Part shown: one piece after another, positions 1-11,100 of the stretch | How positions within the stretch are numbered: position 1 is the stretch's first letter | Layout: each line of letters opens with the position of its first letter | NCBI RefSeq assembly: GCF_029168945.1 | Contig: NC_083604.1 | Coordinates: 7,804,812 to 7,868,811, forward strand | Direction: 5' to 3' | Source: Cannabis sativa | Lineage: Eukaryota > Streptophyta > Magnoliopsida > Rosales > Cannabaceae | Length of the DNA stretch: 64,000 bases | The notes under the pieces: model-generated | The model's input: the letters and a program-made list of their open reading frames with translations, nothing else | Database searches by the model: none | What the model was told of the DNA's origin: nothing | Position numbers and translations under genes: made by a program

Positions 1-55
1 GATGCTACTTTTGTATGTACAAAAACATAAAAAAAAAAAATTGGTAGCAGATTTG

Positions 56-181
56 GTCCGATGGTAGTCCGATGGGTGGTCCGATGGGTCCGATGGGTGG
101 CCCGATGGGTGGTCCGATGGTAGCCCGATGGGAGGCCCGATGGGTGGTCCGATGGGTGGCCCGATGGGTGGTCCGATGGTG
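56..181. repeat. 12-bp minisatellite (gatgggtggtcc-type)
   Basis: Tandem units of about 12 bp with consensus gatgggtggtcc/gatgggtggccc; a few units are shortened or read gatggtagtcc. It is strikingly GC-rich beside AT-rich DNA. One frame would read as Gly-Pro-Met-Gly repeats, but no open gene surrounds it. Confidence 0.85.
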
Positions 182-307
182 TAAATGGGGTGATGTAAAT
201 GGGGGTATTTTAGGGATATCATAAAACTTGTCATATCTTACAAATATTAGTTATTATTTGTTTAGAAAAATTTTTTTAACCAAATGTAAGCATAAAAAAT
301 CAAATTT

Positions 308-731
308 CCCTTTCATTATTTTAATGTCAAATAATTCAAACCTAACCATAGTGGAATGCTATAAATAGATAGTGAAGGCTTCAGAAAAATTACACTTCTG
401 AATCAGAAAAACTTGAGCCTTCTCTCTCTTCCTTGGCCGCCACTCTCTCTCTCTTCTTCCTTCATATTTCGAAATTACCTTAGTGATTAGAGTAGTGTCC
501 GCACACAGCAAGCAATACCTCAATCATAGTAAGGAAGATGGTGAAGAAAGATCATCAGCAAAGGAGTTTCAGCATCAAGGATTCAGAGAAAGAAATCCAG
601 GTTCAGATCTTGATAATACTCTGCTACAGAAAAGATACAAGGGTTAGAGATCTGAACGGAAGGAGTCATTTAATTCCGCTGCACCCAATGTAAGGTTTCT
701 TAAACTTTATATGTGTTTAATTTATCGTTTT
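308..731 (+). mobile_element. Copia-0 5' LTR remnant (3' half only)
   Basis: This matches the last 400 bp of the LTR ending at 6397: the same TATA box (tataaata at 360-367), the same CT-rich leader and the same gctgcacccaatgtaagg block. The left two-thirds of the LTR are missing; similarity stops near 308. On the right it fuses directly to pol near 727-731 within a shared tttta, so the LTR end, primer-binding site, gag, protease and most of integrase are deleted. Confidence 0.8.
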
Positions 732-2620
732 ATAGTCGCAAGAATGATAAAATGTTTGTTTCTACAAACGCAACTTTCCTTGAAGATGACTATATTAAGA
801 ATTTCAAATCACAAAGTAAAGTAGTGTTGGAGGAAATGCTTTCAGATATAAGTCCTTCCAATGTTCTGTTCTCTTCCACACGTGAAGAGGACAATCCCAC
901 TCCCTCAATTGAACCAACTGAGAAATCTACTACTAAATTTTCTGTTCAGAAGCTCACCGCACCTCGTCGTAGTGGGAGGGTTTCAACAAAACCTACTCGT
1001 TATGGCTTGGATGGTGAAATCAATATGGTCATAGGTGACGGTATTGATGACGATCCATTAACCTATAAACAGGCAATGGCTAGTCCGCAACGAAAACGAT
1101 GGTCAGCCGGCATGGATTCAGAAATGGATTCCATGAAAAAGAACAAAGTCTGGGAATATGTAGACGCACCTGACGACTATCATCCGATAGGATGCAAGTG
1201 GGTTTACAAGAAGAAAAGAGGAGCTGGAGGCGAAGTCGAAACTTTTAAAGCTAGACTTGTAGCCAAGGGTTATACCCAAAGAGAAGGCGTGGACTATGAG
1301 GAAACTTTTAGTCCTGTTGCCATGCTCAAATCCATCCAAATTCTTCTCTCCATAGCTACTGCTTTCGATAATGAAATCTGGCAAATGGATGTCAAGACTG
1401 CCTTCCTTAATGTGGTACTTGAAGAAACCATCTATATGGAGCAACCAGAAGGTTATGTTCTTCCTGGGCAGGAAAAGAAAGTTTGCAAATTAAATAGGTC
1501 TATCTATGGACTTAAGCAATCTTCTCGCTCATGGAACAAAAGGTTTGATGAAATCATCAAGACCTACGGCTTTCTTCAGAATGAAGATGAACCTTGTGTT
1601 TACCAACTCAAGGAAGACCAAATAGTAGTATTCCTGGTCCTTTATGTTGATGACATTTTGATTATTGGAAACAATGTCAAGAAAATGACTCACATCAAGG
1701 AATGGCTCAACACTCAATTCGATATGAAAGATTTGGGTGAAGCAGCCTATGTTCTTGGTATTCAGATTATCAGAAACCGGAAGAACAGATCTCTTGCTCT
1801 CTCTCAAACAACCTACATAGACAAAGTCTTAGAGAAATTCTCCATGAACAACACCAATGGGGCAAACATGCCTTCTAGATATGGTATCCGTCTATCTAAG
1901 GAACACTCTCCGACTGATCCTTAAGAGATAGAGGACATGGCGAAAATTCCCTATGCCTCTGCAGTTGGAAGTCTAATGTATGCAATGTTATGCACTAGAC
2001 CTGACATCTGTTATGCTGTTGGAATCGTGAGCAGGTATCAGTGTAATCCAGGACATGAACATTGGAATGCAGTTAAGTATATTCTGAAATACTTAAAGAG
2101 TACAAGGAATCTTGTGTTAGTCTACAAGGGTGGTGCTTTAAATCCCATAGGCTACACTGATTCAGATTTCCAGGCAAGTCTTGAAGACAGGAAATCTACA
2201 TCTGGGATGGTGTTTACTCTTGGGGGTGGAGTAGTGGTTTGGAGAAGTGCTAAACAAACCGCTATATCGGACTCAACTATGAAAGCTGAATACATAGCTG
2301 CAGCCGAAGCTGCTAAAGAACTTGTCTGGCTAAGAAAGTTCTTCACCAGCATAGGTGTTGTTCCAGGAATGGAAAAGCCTCTGGTCTTACTTTGTGATAA
2401 CAATGGAGCAATAGCAAACAGTAAAGAACCTCGAAGCCACAAGAGAAGCAAACACATTGAAAGGAAGTATAACATTATCAGAGAATACGTGGCAAGAGGG
2501 GATGTACTAGTTGAGAAAGTTGACACAGAGGACAACCTAGCTGATCCATTTACCAAAGTCCTGGCCGTGACAGCCTTTGAAAAGCACCGTCAGAATTTAG
2601 GATTAATTGATATGTACTAA
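732..2620 (+). pseudogene. Copia-0 pol remnant: reverse transcriptase and RNase H
   Basis: C-terminal part of a Ty1/copia polyprotein. It holds the end of the integrase/RT linker, the reverse transcriptase ([19 protein letters not shown], the WQMDVKTAFLN block, the YVDDI catalytic box near 1645-1660) and the copia RNase H (SSTMKAEY-like block near 2270-2290, then the LVWLRKF region and the ADPFTK end near 2540-2560). A single in-frame TAA at 1922-1924 splits it; the sister copy at 22131-23357 has CAA there, so a C-to-T change is likely. The open frame upstream of 732 is LTR sequence and starts at a GTG, so it is not a genuine start. Lineage is probably Angela/Tork-like. It cannot be functional because gag, protease and integrase are absent. 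Confidence 0.88.
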
Positions 2621-2649
2621 TTAGTTTTATATTAGTGCAAGTGGGAGTT

Positions 2650-5600
2650 TGTTAGGTTTTATGCCCTAAATAAAACTCCATTTCAATGTAATATATTTTA
2701 TTCAACAACAATAAAGAAACAGAAGTATTTTTCATTCATTTGTGTATGTTTTGGTTCACTTTATCAATTGCTTGTCTATTTGATTTGTAAATTCATCTTA
2801 AACTCTTTTCACATACTTGATCATGTTTATTATGCTATCATCACATTGGAAAGTAAACATGACTATGTGAATAAAGTTTCCTAGATTTATCAGACACAGG
2901 GTTTTACAGATATGATAATCTACAACAAGAGTTTAGTTGCATTTGGAGAAATGCTATGTTCTTTCTGTTGGAAATTATTTTACCAGGATCTAGATTTACT
3001 AACAAGTATGTTGGATTAACAACCTAATATGAATGCTAAAACAATGAAAATAAACACATATAAAGTTAGAAAACCTTACAGTGGGTGCAGCGGAATAATA
3101 TGACTCCTTCCGTTCAGATCTCTAGCCCTTGAGTCCTTTCTGTAGCAGAGCATCACCAAGATCTGAACCTGGATCTTCTTTTCTCCTTCTTTGATGCAGA
3201 AATTCCATAGTCTTACATACTATGATTGAGATACCACTTGATGTGTGTGGGCACTACTCATCACTCAAGGATTTTCGAAAATACAAAGAAGAAAAGAGAG
3301 AGAGAAGGTGGCGTGTGAGGCTTTTTCTGAGAGAAACAAAGTGATCAAAGATATGTGTGTGTTTCCTCAAGCCAACACTTTCTATTTATAGAAAACCCTC
3401 TAGGTTTAGGTTAGAATTGTATGGCATTAAAATAATGGAAACTACAAATGGAATTTCCTATGCATAGGGCCGGTCATACAAAGGGTATTGGGCCTCACTT
3501 TGCAACTTTCCCATTTTGTTATTTTCCACTCCCATTTTCTCAAAAATGCCAATTCTCCAATTTAACCATTTAAATGCCAATTCTAATTATTTAATAACTT
3601 GAAAATAATTATTAAATAATATTGCCATTTAATGTATTTATTAATTTAGACATATAAAGTCTCTTAATCAATAAATAAACCTAAAATCTCTTTTCTTTAC
3701 AATTTCGCCCTTGCTTAGTGAAAATTCATAAAGTAGACATAGTCTAACTTTTAGAATTATAATTGATTAATCAAAATCAATTAACTGAGTCTTACAAGCA
3801 GTATGGTCTCAACTAGTATGGGGACCATGGGTCTATATAACCAAGCTTCCAATAAGTCGAACCGAATTTACCAAGTAAATTCCCTAACTTATTAATTCCT
3901 CATTGAATCCACACTTAGAACTTGGAATTGCACTCTCAGTCATATAGAACGCTCTATATGTTCCACGATATAGACACGTCATTAGTTATCCATTGTTATA
4001 ACCCTAATGTGATCAATGATCCTCTATATAGATGATCTACATTGAAAAGGCACTACTGTTACCGCTACACCTTCAATGTATTTTATCCTTAAAACACTTA
4101 ACCCTGTATAAATGATATTTCAGCTAAGTGAAATGAGATCTCCACCATTTATCTTCGTTTGGTTAAGCTCGAAGGAAATCATCCTTTACTTCTATTTGCC
4201 AAATAGAAGCTATAGATTCCATATTTATGTTAGCGCTCCCACTCAATTGCACTACCGTGTTCCCAAAATGTACGTATCACCCTGACACAAAATTAGGCTT
4301 AACTAACAAATCAAAGAACACGAATAACACTCTTGAGATTGAACCTAACCATATCAGGATTAAGATCATTTGATCTAGGATCAACAGGTGATATTGAATT
4401 GAATAGATATTACGGTAAGTTTTAATATATCTAATCAAAGTTCAATATCGGTCCCTTCCGATGTATACTCCATACATCCGATACTGGTAAACTTTACCAA
4501 TATCCTAGAAAGGACATAACACTTTTCCAAGGTGTAAGAATACCTATCGTTGATTATACCATGTCAGTCTAAATCCAGTGTTCTGACAAATCAGGGAATA
4601 AACTTTTGAACATATAATAAAGATTATATTCCACTGTGTTGACAACACTATAATCTTTAACAAACTCATAAGTTCTGGACTTAAAAAGAATTCATACATT
4701 ATATACATATAATCATGAAATAAATCATGTGAACCATGCAACATAAAATGTTATTTCTGATCTTTATTAATAAGTAAATCTGATTATATGAAATGAGTTT
4801 TATTTAGGGCATAAAACCCAACACTTTCCAGAACATTAGTTAAAGTAAAGCTCACGTTGGATGCATGGAGTATGCATCGGAAGGGACCGATATTGAACTT
4901 TGACTTAGATTTAATTAAACTTACCGTAAAATCTATTCAAGTCAATATCGCCAAGTCGATCCTAGATCAAATGTTCTTAATCCTGTTATGATTAGGCTCA
5001 ATCTTGAAAGGCTATTCGTGTTCTTTGATTTGTTAGTTAAGCCTACTTTTAGGTCAGGGTGATACGTACATTTTGGGAAGGTAGTGCAATTGAGTGGGAG
5101 CGCTAGCATAAACATGGAATCTATAGCTTCTATCTGGCAAATAGTAAGCAAAGGATGATCTCCTTCGAGCTTGACCAAACGAACATAAATGGTGGAGTAC
5201 TCATTTCACATAAGCTGAAATATCATTTATACGGGGTCAAGTGTTTTAAGGATAAAATACATAGTAAGGTGTTACGGTAATCTAATCCCTTTACAGTGTA
5301 GATCATTCATATAGAGGATCATTGATCAAATTAGGATTATAACAATGGATAACTAATGATGCGTCTATATGGTGGAACATATAGAGCATTCTATATACTG
5401 AGAGTGTAATTCTAAAGTTCTATGACTGGATTCAACGAAGAATTAATAAGTTAGTGAATTTTAGTGCTAAATTCTTGATCTACTTATTGGAAGCTCGGTT
5501 ATATAGACCCATGGTCCCCGTACTAGTTGAGATAATATTGTTTGTAAGACTCATGTAATTGGTTTTGATTAATCAATTATAATTCACAAATTAGACTATG

Positions 5601-6397
5601 TCTATTTGTGAAATTTTCACTAAGTAAGGGCGAAATTGTAAAGAAATAGTTAATAGGGACATATTTGTTAATTATGATACTTTGTATGGTTCAATTAATA
5701 AATATGATAAATGACAATATTATTTAATAATTATTTATAGTTATTAAATAGTTAGAATTGTCATTTAAATGGTTGAATTAGAAAATTGGCATTTTTGAGA
5801 AAATCAGATACAAAAATGTTAAAATTGCAAAATTGCAAAAAGTAAGGCCCAAATCCATCAAGCCATGGCCGGCCACTTTTGTAGGCATTTTAAACTGATA
5901 TTTTCATTATTTTAATGCCAAATAATTCAAACCTAACCCTAGTGGAATGCTATAAATAGATAGTGAAGGCTTCAGGAAAATTACACTTCTGAATCAGAAA
6001 AACCTGAGCCTTCTCTCTCTTCCTTGGCCGCCACTCTCTCTCTCTTCTTCCTTCATATATCGAAATTACCTTACTGATTAGAGTAGTGCCCACACACAGC
6101 AAGCAATACCTCAATCATAGTGAGGAAGATCGTGAAGAAAGATCGTCAGCAAAGGAGTTTCAGCATCAACGATTCAGAGAAAGAAATCCAGGTTCAAATC
6201 TTGATAATACCCTGCTACAGAAAGGATACAAGGGTTAGAGATCTGAACGGAAGGAGTCATTTAATTCCGCTGCACCCAATGTAAGGTTTCTTAAACTTTA
6301 TATGTGTTTAATTTATCGTTTTAGAAATTTCTTATTTAGGGTGTTAATAAACATACTTGTGAGTAGATCTAAGATCCTGGTAAAATAAATTCCAACA
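2650..6397 (+). mobile_element. Copia-0 3' LTR, interrupted by a solo LTR
   Basis: The LTR begins TGTTAGGTTTTATGCCC just after a purine-rich tract (gcaagtgggagt) and ends ...AATTCCAACA at 6397. It consists of 2650-2965 and 4829-6397, about 1.885 kb without the insertion. Its TATA box is tataaata at 5951-5958. It is the same LTR family as Copia-I (13122 and 23710). The element's own target-site duplication cannot be checked because the 5' end is truncated. Confidence 0.85.
2966..4823 (-). mobile_element. Solo copia LTR, antisense, with TSD ctttc
   Basis: An 1858-bp LTR in reverse orientation, from tgttggaaattattttacc to ...gcataaaacccaaca. It is flanked by a perfect 5-bp duplication, ctttc, at 2961-2965 and 4824-4828. 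The uninterrupted site can be read in the related LTR near 13430 (gttctttccagagc). Sequence details (antisense of actcatttcaatataatca) place it in the Copia-III LTR family (40545 and 48762) rather than that of its host LTR. Its TATA box (antisense tatttata) is at 3383-3390. No internal region is present, so it is a product of LTR-LTR recombination. Confidence 0.9.
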
Positions 6398-7010
6398 ACC
6401 GTATTTTTCCTTTTTGATCATCGCTGCAACGAGCATTCTCTTCTCCTCGCATTGATCAATTATGAGTTACCATGTACCTCGCGGTAGCCCTCGCCTCTTC
6501 ACGTCCTGCTCTTCTTCCTAAGGTTTGATTCGTCTCGTTCCCCCTATTGGGATTTGTGCGAGCTCCTTTCCTATGAGCTTGGAGAGAACGTTGGCGATCC
6601 CCGACTGATGATCCATGTATCCCAGGCTGTGTTCCCAGATTTCCCTTATTCCTATGGGGAATTTCCAGTTTCTTGGTTCTTGGTTGATTATAGGGCATCT
6701 CACCTTCAAGGTATCTCTCAATTTCCTCAGGTTGTCTCTCTTGAGAGTTCTGGGGATACCTTTGGGTTGTCTCCTCCCCCCTGGTTTGCAAGTCACAAGG
6801 TTTGCCTCGTGTATCTCTTTCTTCAAGGTCAGGTTGATTTTGGGAACTATTCTCCTGTGCCACCCTAATTCAGCATTATTACGCCAGTTTGTTTCTTCCA
6901 ATCAGCGCCTAAAATGGCAGTTTTCTAACTCAACGTACGATAGGTATGTACCTGGTTAGATCATAGACGCCATCCTCGTCAACTTGATTAAGAAGAGACC
7001 GGCCGTTGCT
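6398..7010 (-). other. Unidentified repeat-like segment with gag-like hydrophilic ORFs
   Basis: GC-richer DNA immediately right of the Copia-0 LTR end. On the minus strand two overlapping frames (6456-6863 and 6518-6901) encode very hydrophilic Arg/Glu/Gln/Asn-rich peptides of 127-135 residues. That composition is common in the gag region of Ty3/gypsy elements, but I see no zinc knuckle or other diagnostic motif. A plus-strand frame (6554-6868) is probably a shadow. I do not recognise a family. Confidence 0.3.
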
Positions 7011-7320
7011 TATCCTAGGCCAATACCACTGAACTAACACTTAAAAACTACTAAAAAATAAAAACCCTTAAGTGCTAGTTTATAACTTACAGACACAACA
7101 CAAAAATAGGTTAAATTTTTAAGAATAGTTTATAATTAATGACGTAAATAAGATTCAAATAATTAATTACAAACCATCGAAAAGCTTTACATATTTAAAT
7201 TTAAAATATAATATATTTGGACTTATTAAGTTAGATTTTATTGCATTGACTACACATATAATATAGTAACTTAAAAAGCGTGGCAAAAGTTACATACTTA
7301 GTATTTTGTATACATATTAA

Positions 7321-8688
7321 TCAAATTGAGGAAGTGATCATTGATTGAATATAAGGGTCACGCTCAAAGGAGGCCATGTTGTCTTTACTTAAAGTCAGGT
7401 AAACCTCTACTCCATCCCCCTCTTTTGTGTCCATCAATGTCATTATATTTTCATAAGAAATATAAGGTGGATTACTCGCCCAAATTGGCTTACCCCAACC
7501 AAAATCAATCTCATAAAATCCAAAATTACACCAGCTCGAACAAATGAAAACATTCGCATCATCTTTTCTAACCAATTCTCCTCCTTCTTCAGACCACCGA
7601 GATAACACCTCCAACCCCTCCTTTCCTGCTCTCAATTTTTTTGCTTCGTTCTCACTATATTCTATATTTCCTTTCCTCAACTTAGCCACCAAATCACAAA
7701 ATTGATCTGATTTATTATAATCTTTATCATTAGTTTTACAATCTACACTCACTGAGAAATACCCAACAAGATTTCCAACTAAGTTGTCTGGAAAAGGAGG
7801 CTCAACCTTTTTTCGTAGATTCACACACTGAGCCAAAACTGAGAACCTATGTCGCTTATTTGCATTTGTGGCACAATTCCAAACGAATGCAGTTACAACT
7901 TCAACTCGAGTAGGGTTATTAACCTTAGTGGCTTTGGCCTTAAGATGAACTATTTTAGTTTTACCAAACACGTACCTTTTTGTTATAATATCTACCGTGT
8001 TATTCAACTCAGACTCCGTAGCAGGCGGCAATGTCAACAAATCTCGACCCGGAAACAGGGACGCAGCCCTATAATCCGGGTCTAATGCTTGATCGCAGCA
8101 GCCATCTCTGATGGCTGCTTCGACAGGGGTTTTAGCCCAACTTTTCATGAATATGCTGAGTGTGGCTGCATCTGCAAACTTATGCGACATGCAGACACCG
8201 ATGGCCAAGCCGCCACAATCAAAGGAAGTCACTTGAACGAGCAATAGAGGCCAAGTACTAGTTGCCTGATCAATGGATACCATATTATTAGCCGGAAGGA
8301 ATTGCTTGAGTAACTCAACCACATTATTGTGTGATTTTTGCTCAAGGAAAGTTGAGAGAGAGCCTTTGAATTTGGCTTCGAAAAACGGAACGCCTTCGTC
8401 TGTGCACTCAATAGTTGTGTTGTTATTAATTCTACCCGCTAGGGGAAAGAAGCTACGAGCCAAGATTTTTGAGAGTGTTTTCTTTAGGTAGCCATGATGA
8501 TCATAAGATGTATCAATGAGGTCAATATGATTGTTATAATTCTTTGGATAGAAAAGAACGATCGAAGTGTATATTGCTGGGGCAATTTGATCAAGAAAAG
8601 AGAGATTGAAGTGTTTTTGGTGAGGAGGAGTTGGATAAGATGGTTTTATGGTTTGTCTTCTAACAATTTCAATCTTATTGATCTCCAT
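7321..8688 (-). CDS. BAHD-1: BAHD acyltransferase, vinorine-synthase-like
   Basis: Predicted cytosolic acyl-CoA-dependent acyltransferase of 455 residues, intronless. The frame extends to 8700, but that codon is TTG; the ATG at 8688 gives the usual family N-terminus (MEINKIEIV, then the KPSYPTPP motif). Visible motifs, numbered from the ATG: PLAGRI near residues 82-87, catalytic HKFAD (H169-D173), NPTRVEVVTAFVW near 258-270, and the structural DFGWG motif at 395-399. Length is typical for the family (430-460). No signal peptide or membrane segment is visible. With BAHD-4 it shares the HK(F/L)ADAATL and CNFGFYE blocks, so these two are the closer pair. The next gene, BAHD-2, starts about 1 kb upstream on the same strand. 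Acceptor and acyl donor cannot be read from sequence; clade III members acetylate alkaloids, terpenoids or alcohols. Confidence 0.93.
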   Translation of the reverse strand: MEINKIEIVRRQTIKPSYPTPPHQKHFNLSFLDQIAPAIYTSIVLFYPKNYNNHIDLIDTSYDHHGYLKKTLSKILARSFFPLAGRINNNTTIECTDEGVPFFEAKFKGSLSTFLEQKSHNNVVELLKQFLPANNMVSIDQATSTWPLLLVQVTSFDCGGLAIGVCMSHKFADAATLSIFMKSWAKTPVEAAIRDGCCDQALDPDYRAASLFPGRDLLTLPPATESELNNTVDIITKRYVFGKTKIVHLKAKATKVNNPTRVEVVTAFVWNCATNANKRHRFSVLAQCVNLRKKVEPPFPDNLVGNLVGYFSVSVDCKTNDKDYNKSDQFCDLVAKLRKGNIEYSENEAKKLRAGKEGLEVLSRWSEEGGELVRKDDANVFICSSWCNFGFYEIDFGWGKPIWASNPPYISYENIMTLMDTKEGDGVEVYLTLSKDNMASFERDPYIQSMITSSI

Positions 8689-8789
8689 AAATATACACAA
8701 TGTTTCCTTATATTACTAGCTTTTTCTTTTTCAAGATGAGAGATTGGTGGTTTTATTTTATCATTTTTATGAATGCATAATGAGCAGTA

Positions 8790-8799
8790 CTTTAAATAG
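8790..8799 (-). promoter_or_regulatory. Possible TATA box of BAHD-1
   Basis: Antisense reading ctatttaaag lies about 100 bp upstream of the BAHD-1 ATG, a plausible distance for a plant TATA element. There is no other support. Confidence 0.3.
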
Positions 8800-9084
8800 T
8801 TAATTATTATACGTACTTAATTAGGGAATAGGGTTTTGTAGAAGTGTTTATAATTCGATCGCTAGCTTGTTTGTTATATAGCAGAAAAGATTTGTTTCAA
8901 GATCAAATTAGTTATTTATTTATTTAGGAAATTCTTTATTTAGTAATGGATATATGGCATATATTAATTGTTATTTATTGCTGACCTAATTATATTCAAT
9001 AGATAGATACCTACCCAACTACTTGATTGTTTTCTCTTTGAACTAATTAAACCAACTACTTTTGTTTTGAATTATATAATATTA

Positions 9085-9402
9085 TCTAAAAAAAACAGTT
9101 AGTTTTATTAATAATTTTTTAGTCGATATAAATTTTTTGTCACTAAATATGATTTTTAGTCACAACAAAAAAACTACTTGTAACTAAAATATAATATTTA
9201 AACACAAGTTGTCATTATTTTTAGTCACGATCACAAGTATTGTGACTAAAACCACATTTAGTCACAACGAGTTGTAATTTTTGTAACTAATATCTTTAAC
9301 TACGAATATTTTAGTCACAATATAAGAATGGTACTTAATAATTGGTCACAATTTTTTTACTTTTATTCACAATTTTTGTATTGACTAAATTTTTTACAGT
9401 GT
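9085..9402. repeat. MITE-like AT-rich repeat with TAGTCACAA motifs
   Basis: About 320 bp between BAHD-1 and BAHD-2 carrying many copies of tttagtcacaa and its complement ttgtgactaaa in both orientations. The right end reads acagtg, i.e. CACTGTAAAAAATTTAGTC on the minus strand, resembling a CACTA-type terminus. The left terminus is unclear and I found no convincing target-site duplication. The same motif family recurs at 12425-12715. Confidence 0.5.
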
Positions 9403-9689
9403 CTTCCATCCTTTGTGAAAATACTTTTAACTTGACACACAAATTATATACTATATGTTTAATGCTTTATTAATTTATCTGACATTTAATAATCATTTCA
9501 TTTATTAAAGAAAATCATTATAGCTACATCTGGCTGTAGTATAGCCATACATAGCACACAGTAGAAGGTAATATTACAATAAACATTTTTATATATATAT
9601 ATATAAATATATAAATATTTATGGAGAACAAAATTATTCTAATTAATCTTCTTGGCCCCGATGGAGACTGAAACCAAATATTAGAACTT

Positions 9690-11045
9690 TCAAACCTGTG
9701 AGTTCAAAGTGGATGGATAAGCAAATGCAAGAAGCTGAGGGTCAGTCTCAAACAAAGCCATATCCTCTTTGGTCAAAGAAACCGTAGCCTCAACACCACC
9801 CTCTTTTGTGTCCATTAAAATGATCACATTGCTATGGCTTTCGGCAGCCGGAACAGTCACCCAAATAGGCTTACCCCACCCAAAATCAACCATCTTATAA
9901 AGCTCAAAGCTACACAAACTTGTGAAAATCAACACCTTAGTATCTTCACATCCAAATAACTCAAAAGTTTCTTTCATGTCCCTACCTATCACCTCACACG
10001 CCCCATCTTCTCGAAGCTTTTTTGCTTTAGTTTCAGCATATTCTCTTATTCCATTCCTTAACAAAGCCACCAAACCCTTGAGTGTGACCTCATCATCATC
10101 ATCATCATCATGCCCTAATTCCATCCGTGCAATAAAGCATCCAACTACGTTCCCCACCAAGTGTTCCGGCAAAGGCGGGTCAACCCTTTTTCGTATGTTC
10201 ATGGATTGAGTTAACGCAAACTTGTTAACACCATTAGGGTTTGATGATCTTGTTGAAGCAGCCATGAAACACTTCCAAATCAAAGCTGTGACTACCTCAA
10301 CCCTAGTCGGTTGGTCCACGCTTTCGCTAGCTGTTTCAGCCTTGAGTTTCACAAGCTTTTTTTTCTCAAACACAAACCTCTTAACTACTGACTCCACTTT
10401 CTTCAACACCAAGGCAGGTCTCTGGTCGGAGATTTCTATGGGAGGGAAGTAGGAGGCGGCGTTGAACACCGGGAACACTTTTTGTGGAGACTCGTTTGAG
10501 ATTTCAGCCCAACTTTTCATAAATATTCCCATACTTGTTGCGTCACATGATTTGTGGGACAAGCAGATACCTAGGGCTAACCCTCCACAGTCAAAGAAAG
10601 TAGCTTGAACAAGTAGCTGAGGCCACGAGTTCGACTCCGGCGATTGGCTTTCCGAGGCCAGGAGATGTTGGAGTTGGGCCACCGATAGTTCTTGTTGTAG
10701 AAATGTTGAGAGATTAAGGCCATGGAATCGAGCTTCGATGTATAGAGCTCCTTCGTCGTTACAATCAATGGCGGTTGTGTTGTTATTGATTCTTCCGGCT
10801 ATAGGGTGGAAGCGAGTTAAGGTTTCTGTTAATGATTTCTTAAGTTGATGTGATTTTTGGTCGTTGGTGGTGATAATATTGATGTCGTTTTTAGTGTTTT
10901 GGTAGAAATAAATTACTTGGCCGTATATTTCTGGTTGGAACTGATCCAATAGAGAAAGTTTGTGGATTTTAAGGTCAGGTGGAGTTGAAGAAGATGGGTT
11001 TATGGTTTCTCTTTTAATGATCTCAATAACTTTAACCTCTGCCAT
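9690..11045 (-). CDS. BAHD-2: BAHD acyltransferase, vinorine-synthase-like
   Basis: Intact 451-residue acyltransferase with ATG at 11045, intronless. Motifs: KRETINPSSSTPP near 11-23, PIAGRI at 81-86, catalytic HKSCD (H164-D168), QPTRVEVVTALIW at 245-257, the NIRKRVDPPLPEHLVGN block at 283-299, DFGWG at 387-391 and DTKEGG near 412-417. A run of six aspartates (residues 313-318, from a tcatcatcat repeat near 10094-10111) sits in the loop after the GNVVG strand. The HKSCDATSM, FTSLCSF and LYKMVDFGWGKP blocks group it with BAHD-3. The role is presumably cytosolic acyl transfer in specialised metabolism. The acceptor cannot be assigned from sequence. Confidence 0.94.
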   Translation of the reverse strand: MAEVKVIEIIKRETINPSSSTPPDLKIHKLSLLDQFQPEIYGQVIYFYQNTKNDINIITTNDQKSHQLKKSLTETLTRFHPIAGRINNNTTAIDCNDEGALYIEARFHGLNLSTFLQQELSVAQLQHLLASESQSPESNSWPQLLVQATFFDCGGLALGICLSHKSCDATSMGIFMKSWAEISNESPQKVFPVFNAASYFPPIEISDQRPALVLKKVESVVKRFVFEKKKLVKLKAETASESVDQPTRVEVVTALIWKCFMAASTRSSNPNGVNKFALTQSMNIRKRVDPPLPEHLVGNVVGCFIARMELGHDDDDDDEVTLKGLVALLRNGIREYAETKAKKLREDGACEVIGRDMKETFELFGCEDTKVLIFTSLCSFELYKMVDFGWGKPIWVTVPAAESHSNVIILMDTKEGGVEATVSLTKEDMALFETDPQLLAFAYPSTLNSQV

Positions 11046-11090
11046 TATTGATTATACTCCGACCTCGATGATTGTATTCTTTATTTGTTT

Positions 11091-11100
11091 CTTATAATAA
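11091..11100 (-). promoter_or_regulatory. Possible TATA box of BAHD-2
   Basis: Antisense reading ttattataag lies about 46 bp upstream of the BAHD-2 ATG. A second AT-rich candidate (ttaaata, antisense) lies 20 bp further out. This is position-based inference only. Confidence 0.3.

Noticed and set aside
56..181. Gly-Pro-Met-rich coding repeat
   Set aside because: No open frame extends beyond the array and codon-like periodicity is explained by the 12-bp tandem unit.
713..731. Apparent start of the Copia-0 pol frame at 713
   Set aside because: The first codon is GTG within LTR-derived sequence; the frame is a fusion remnant, not a gene start.
6398..7010. Organelle DNA insertion, suggested by higher GC content
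   Set aside because: No recognisable chloroplast or mitochondrial gene; the hydrophilic minus-strand peptides look more like a retroelement gag.
8689..8700. Four extra N-terminal codons for BAHD-1
   Set aside because: They would start at TTG; the ATG at 8688 gives the normal family N-terminus.
9922..10452. Plus-strand frames opposite the BAHD genes (also at 7849-8085, 8494-8739, 37798-38430, 57937-58776)
   Set aside because: They are antisense shadows of conserved coding sequence with no independent motif.
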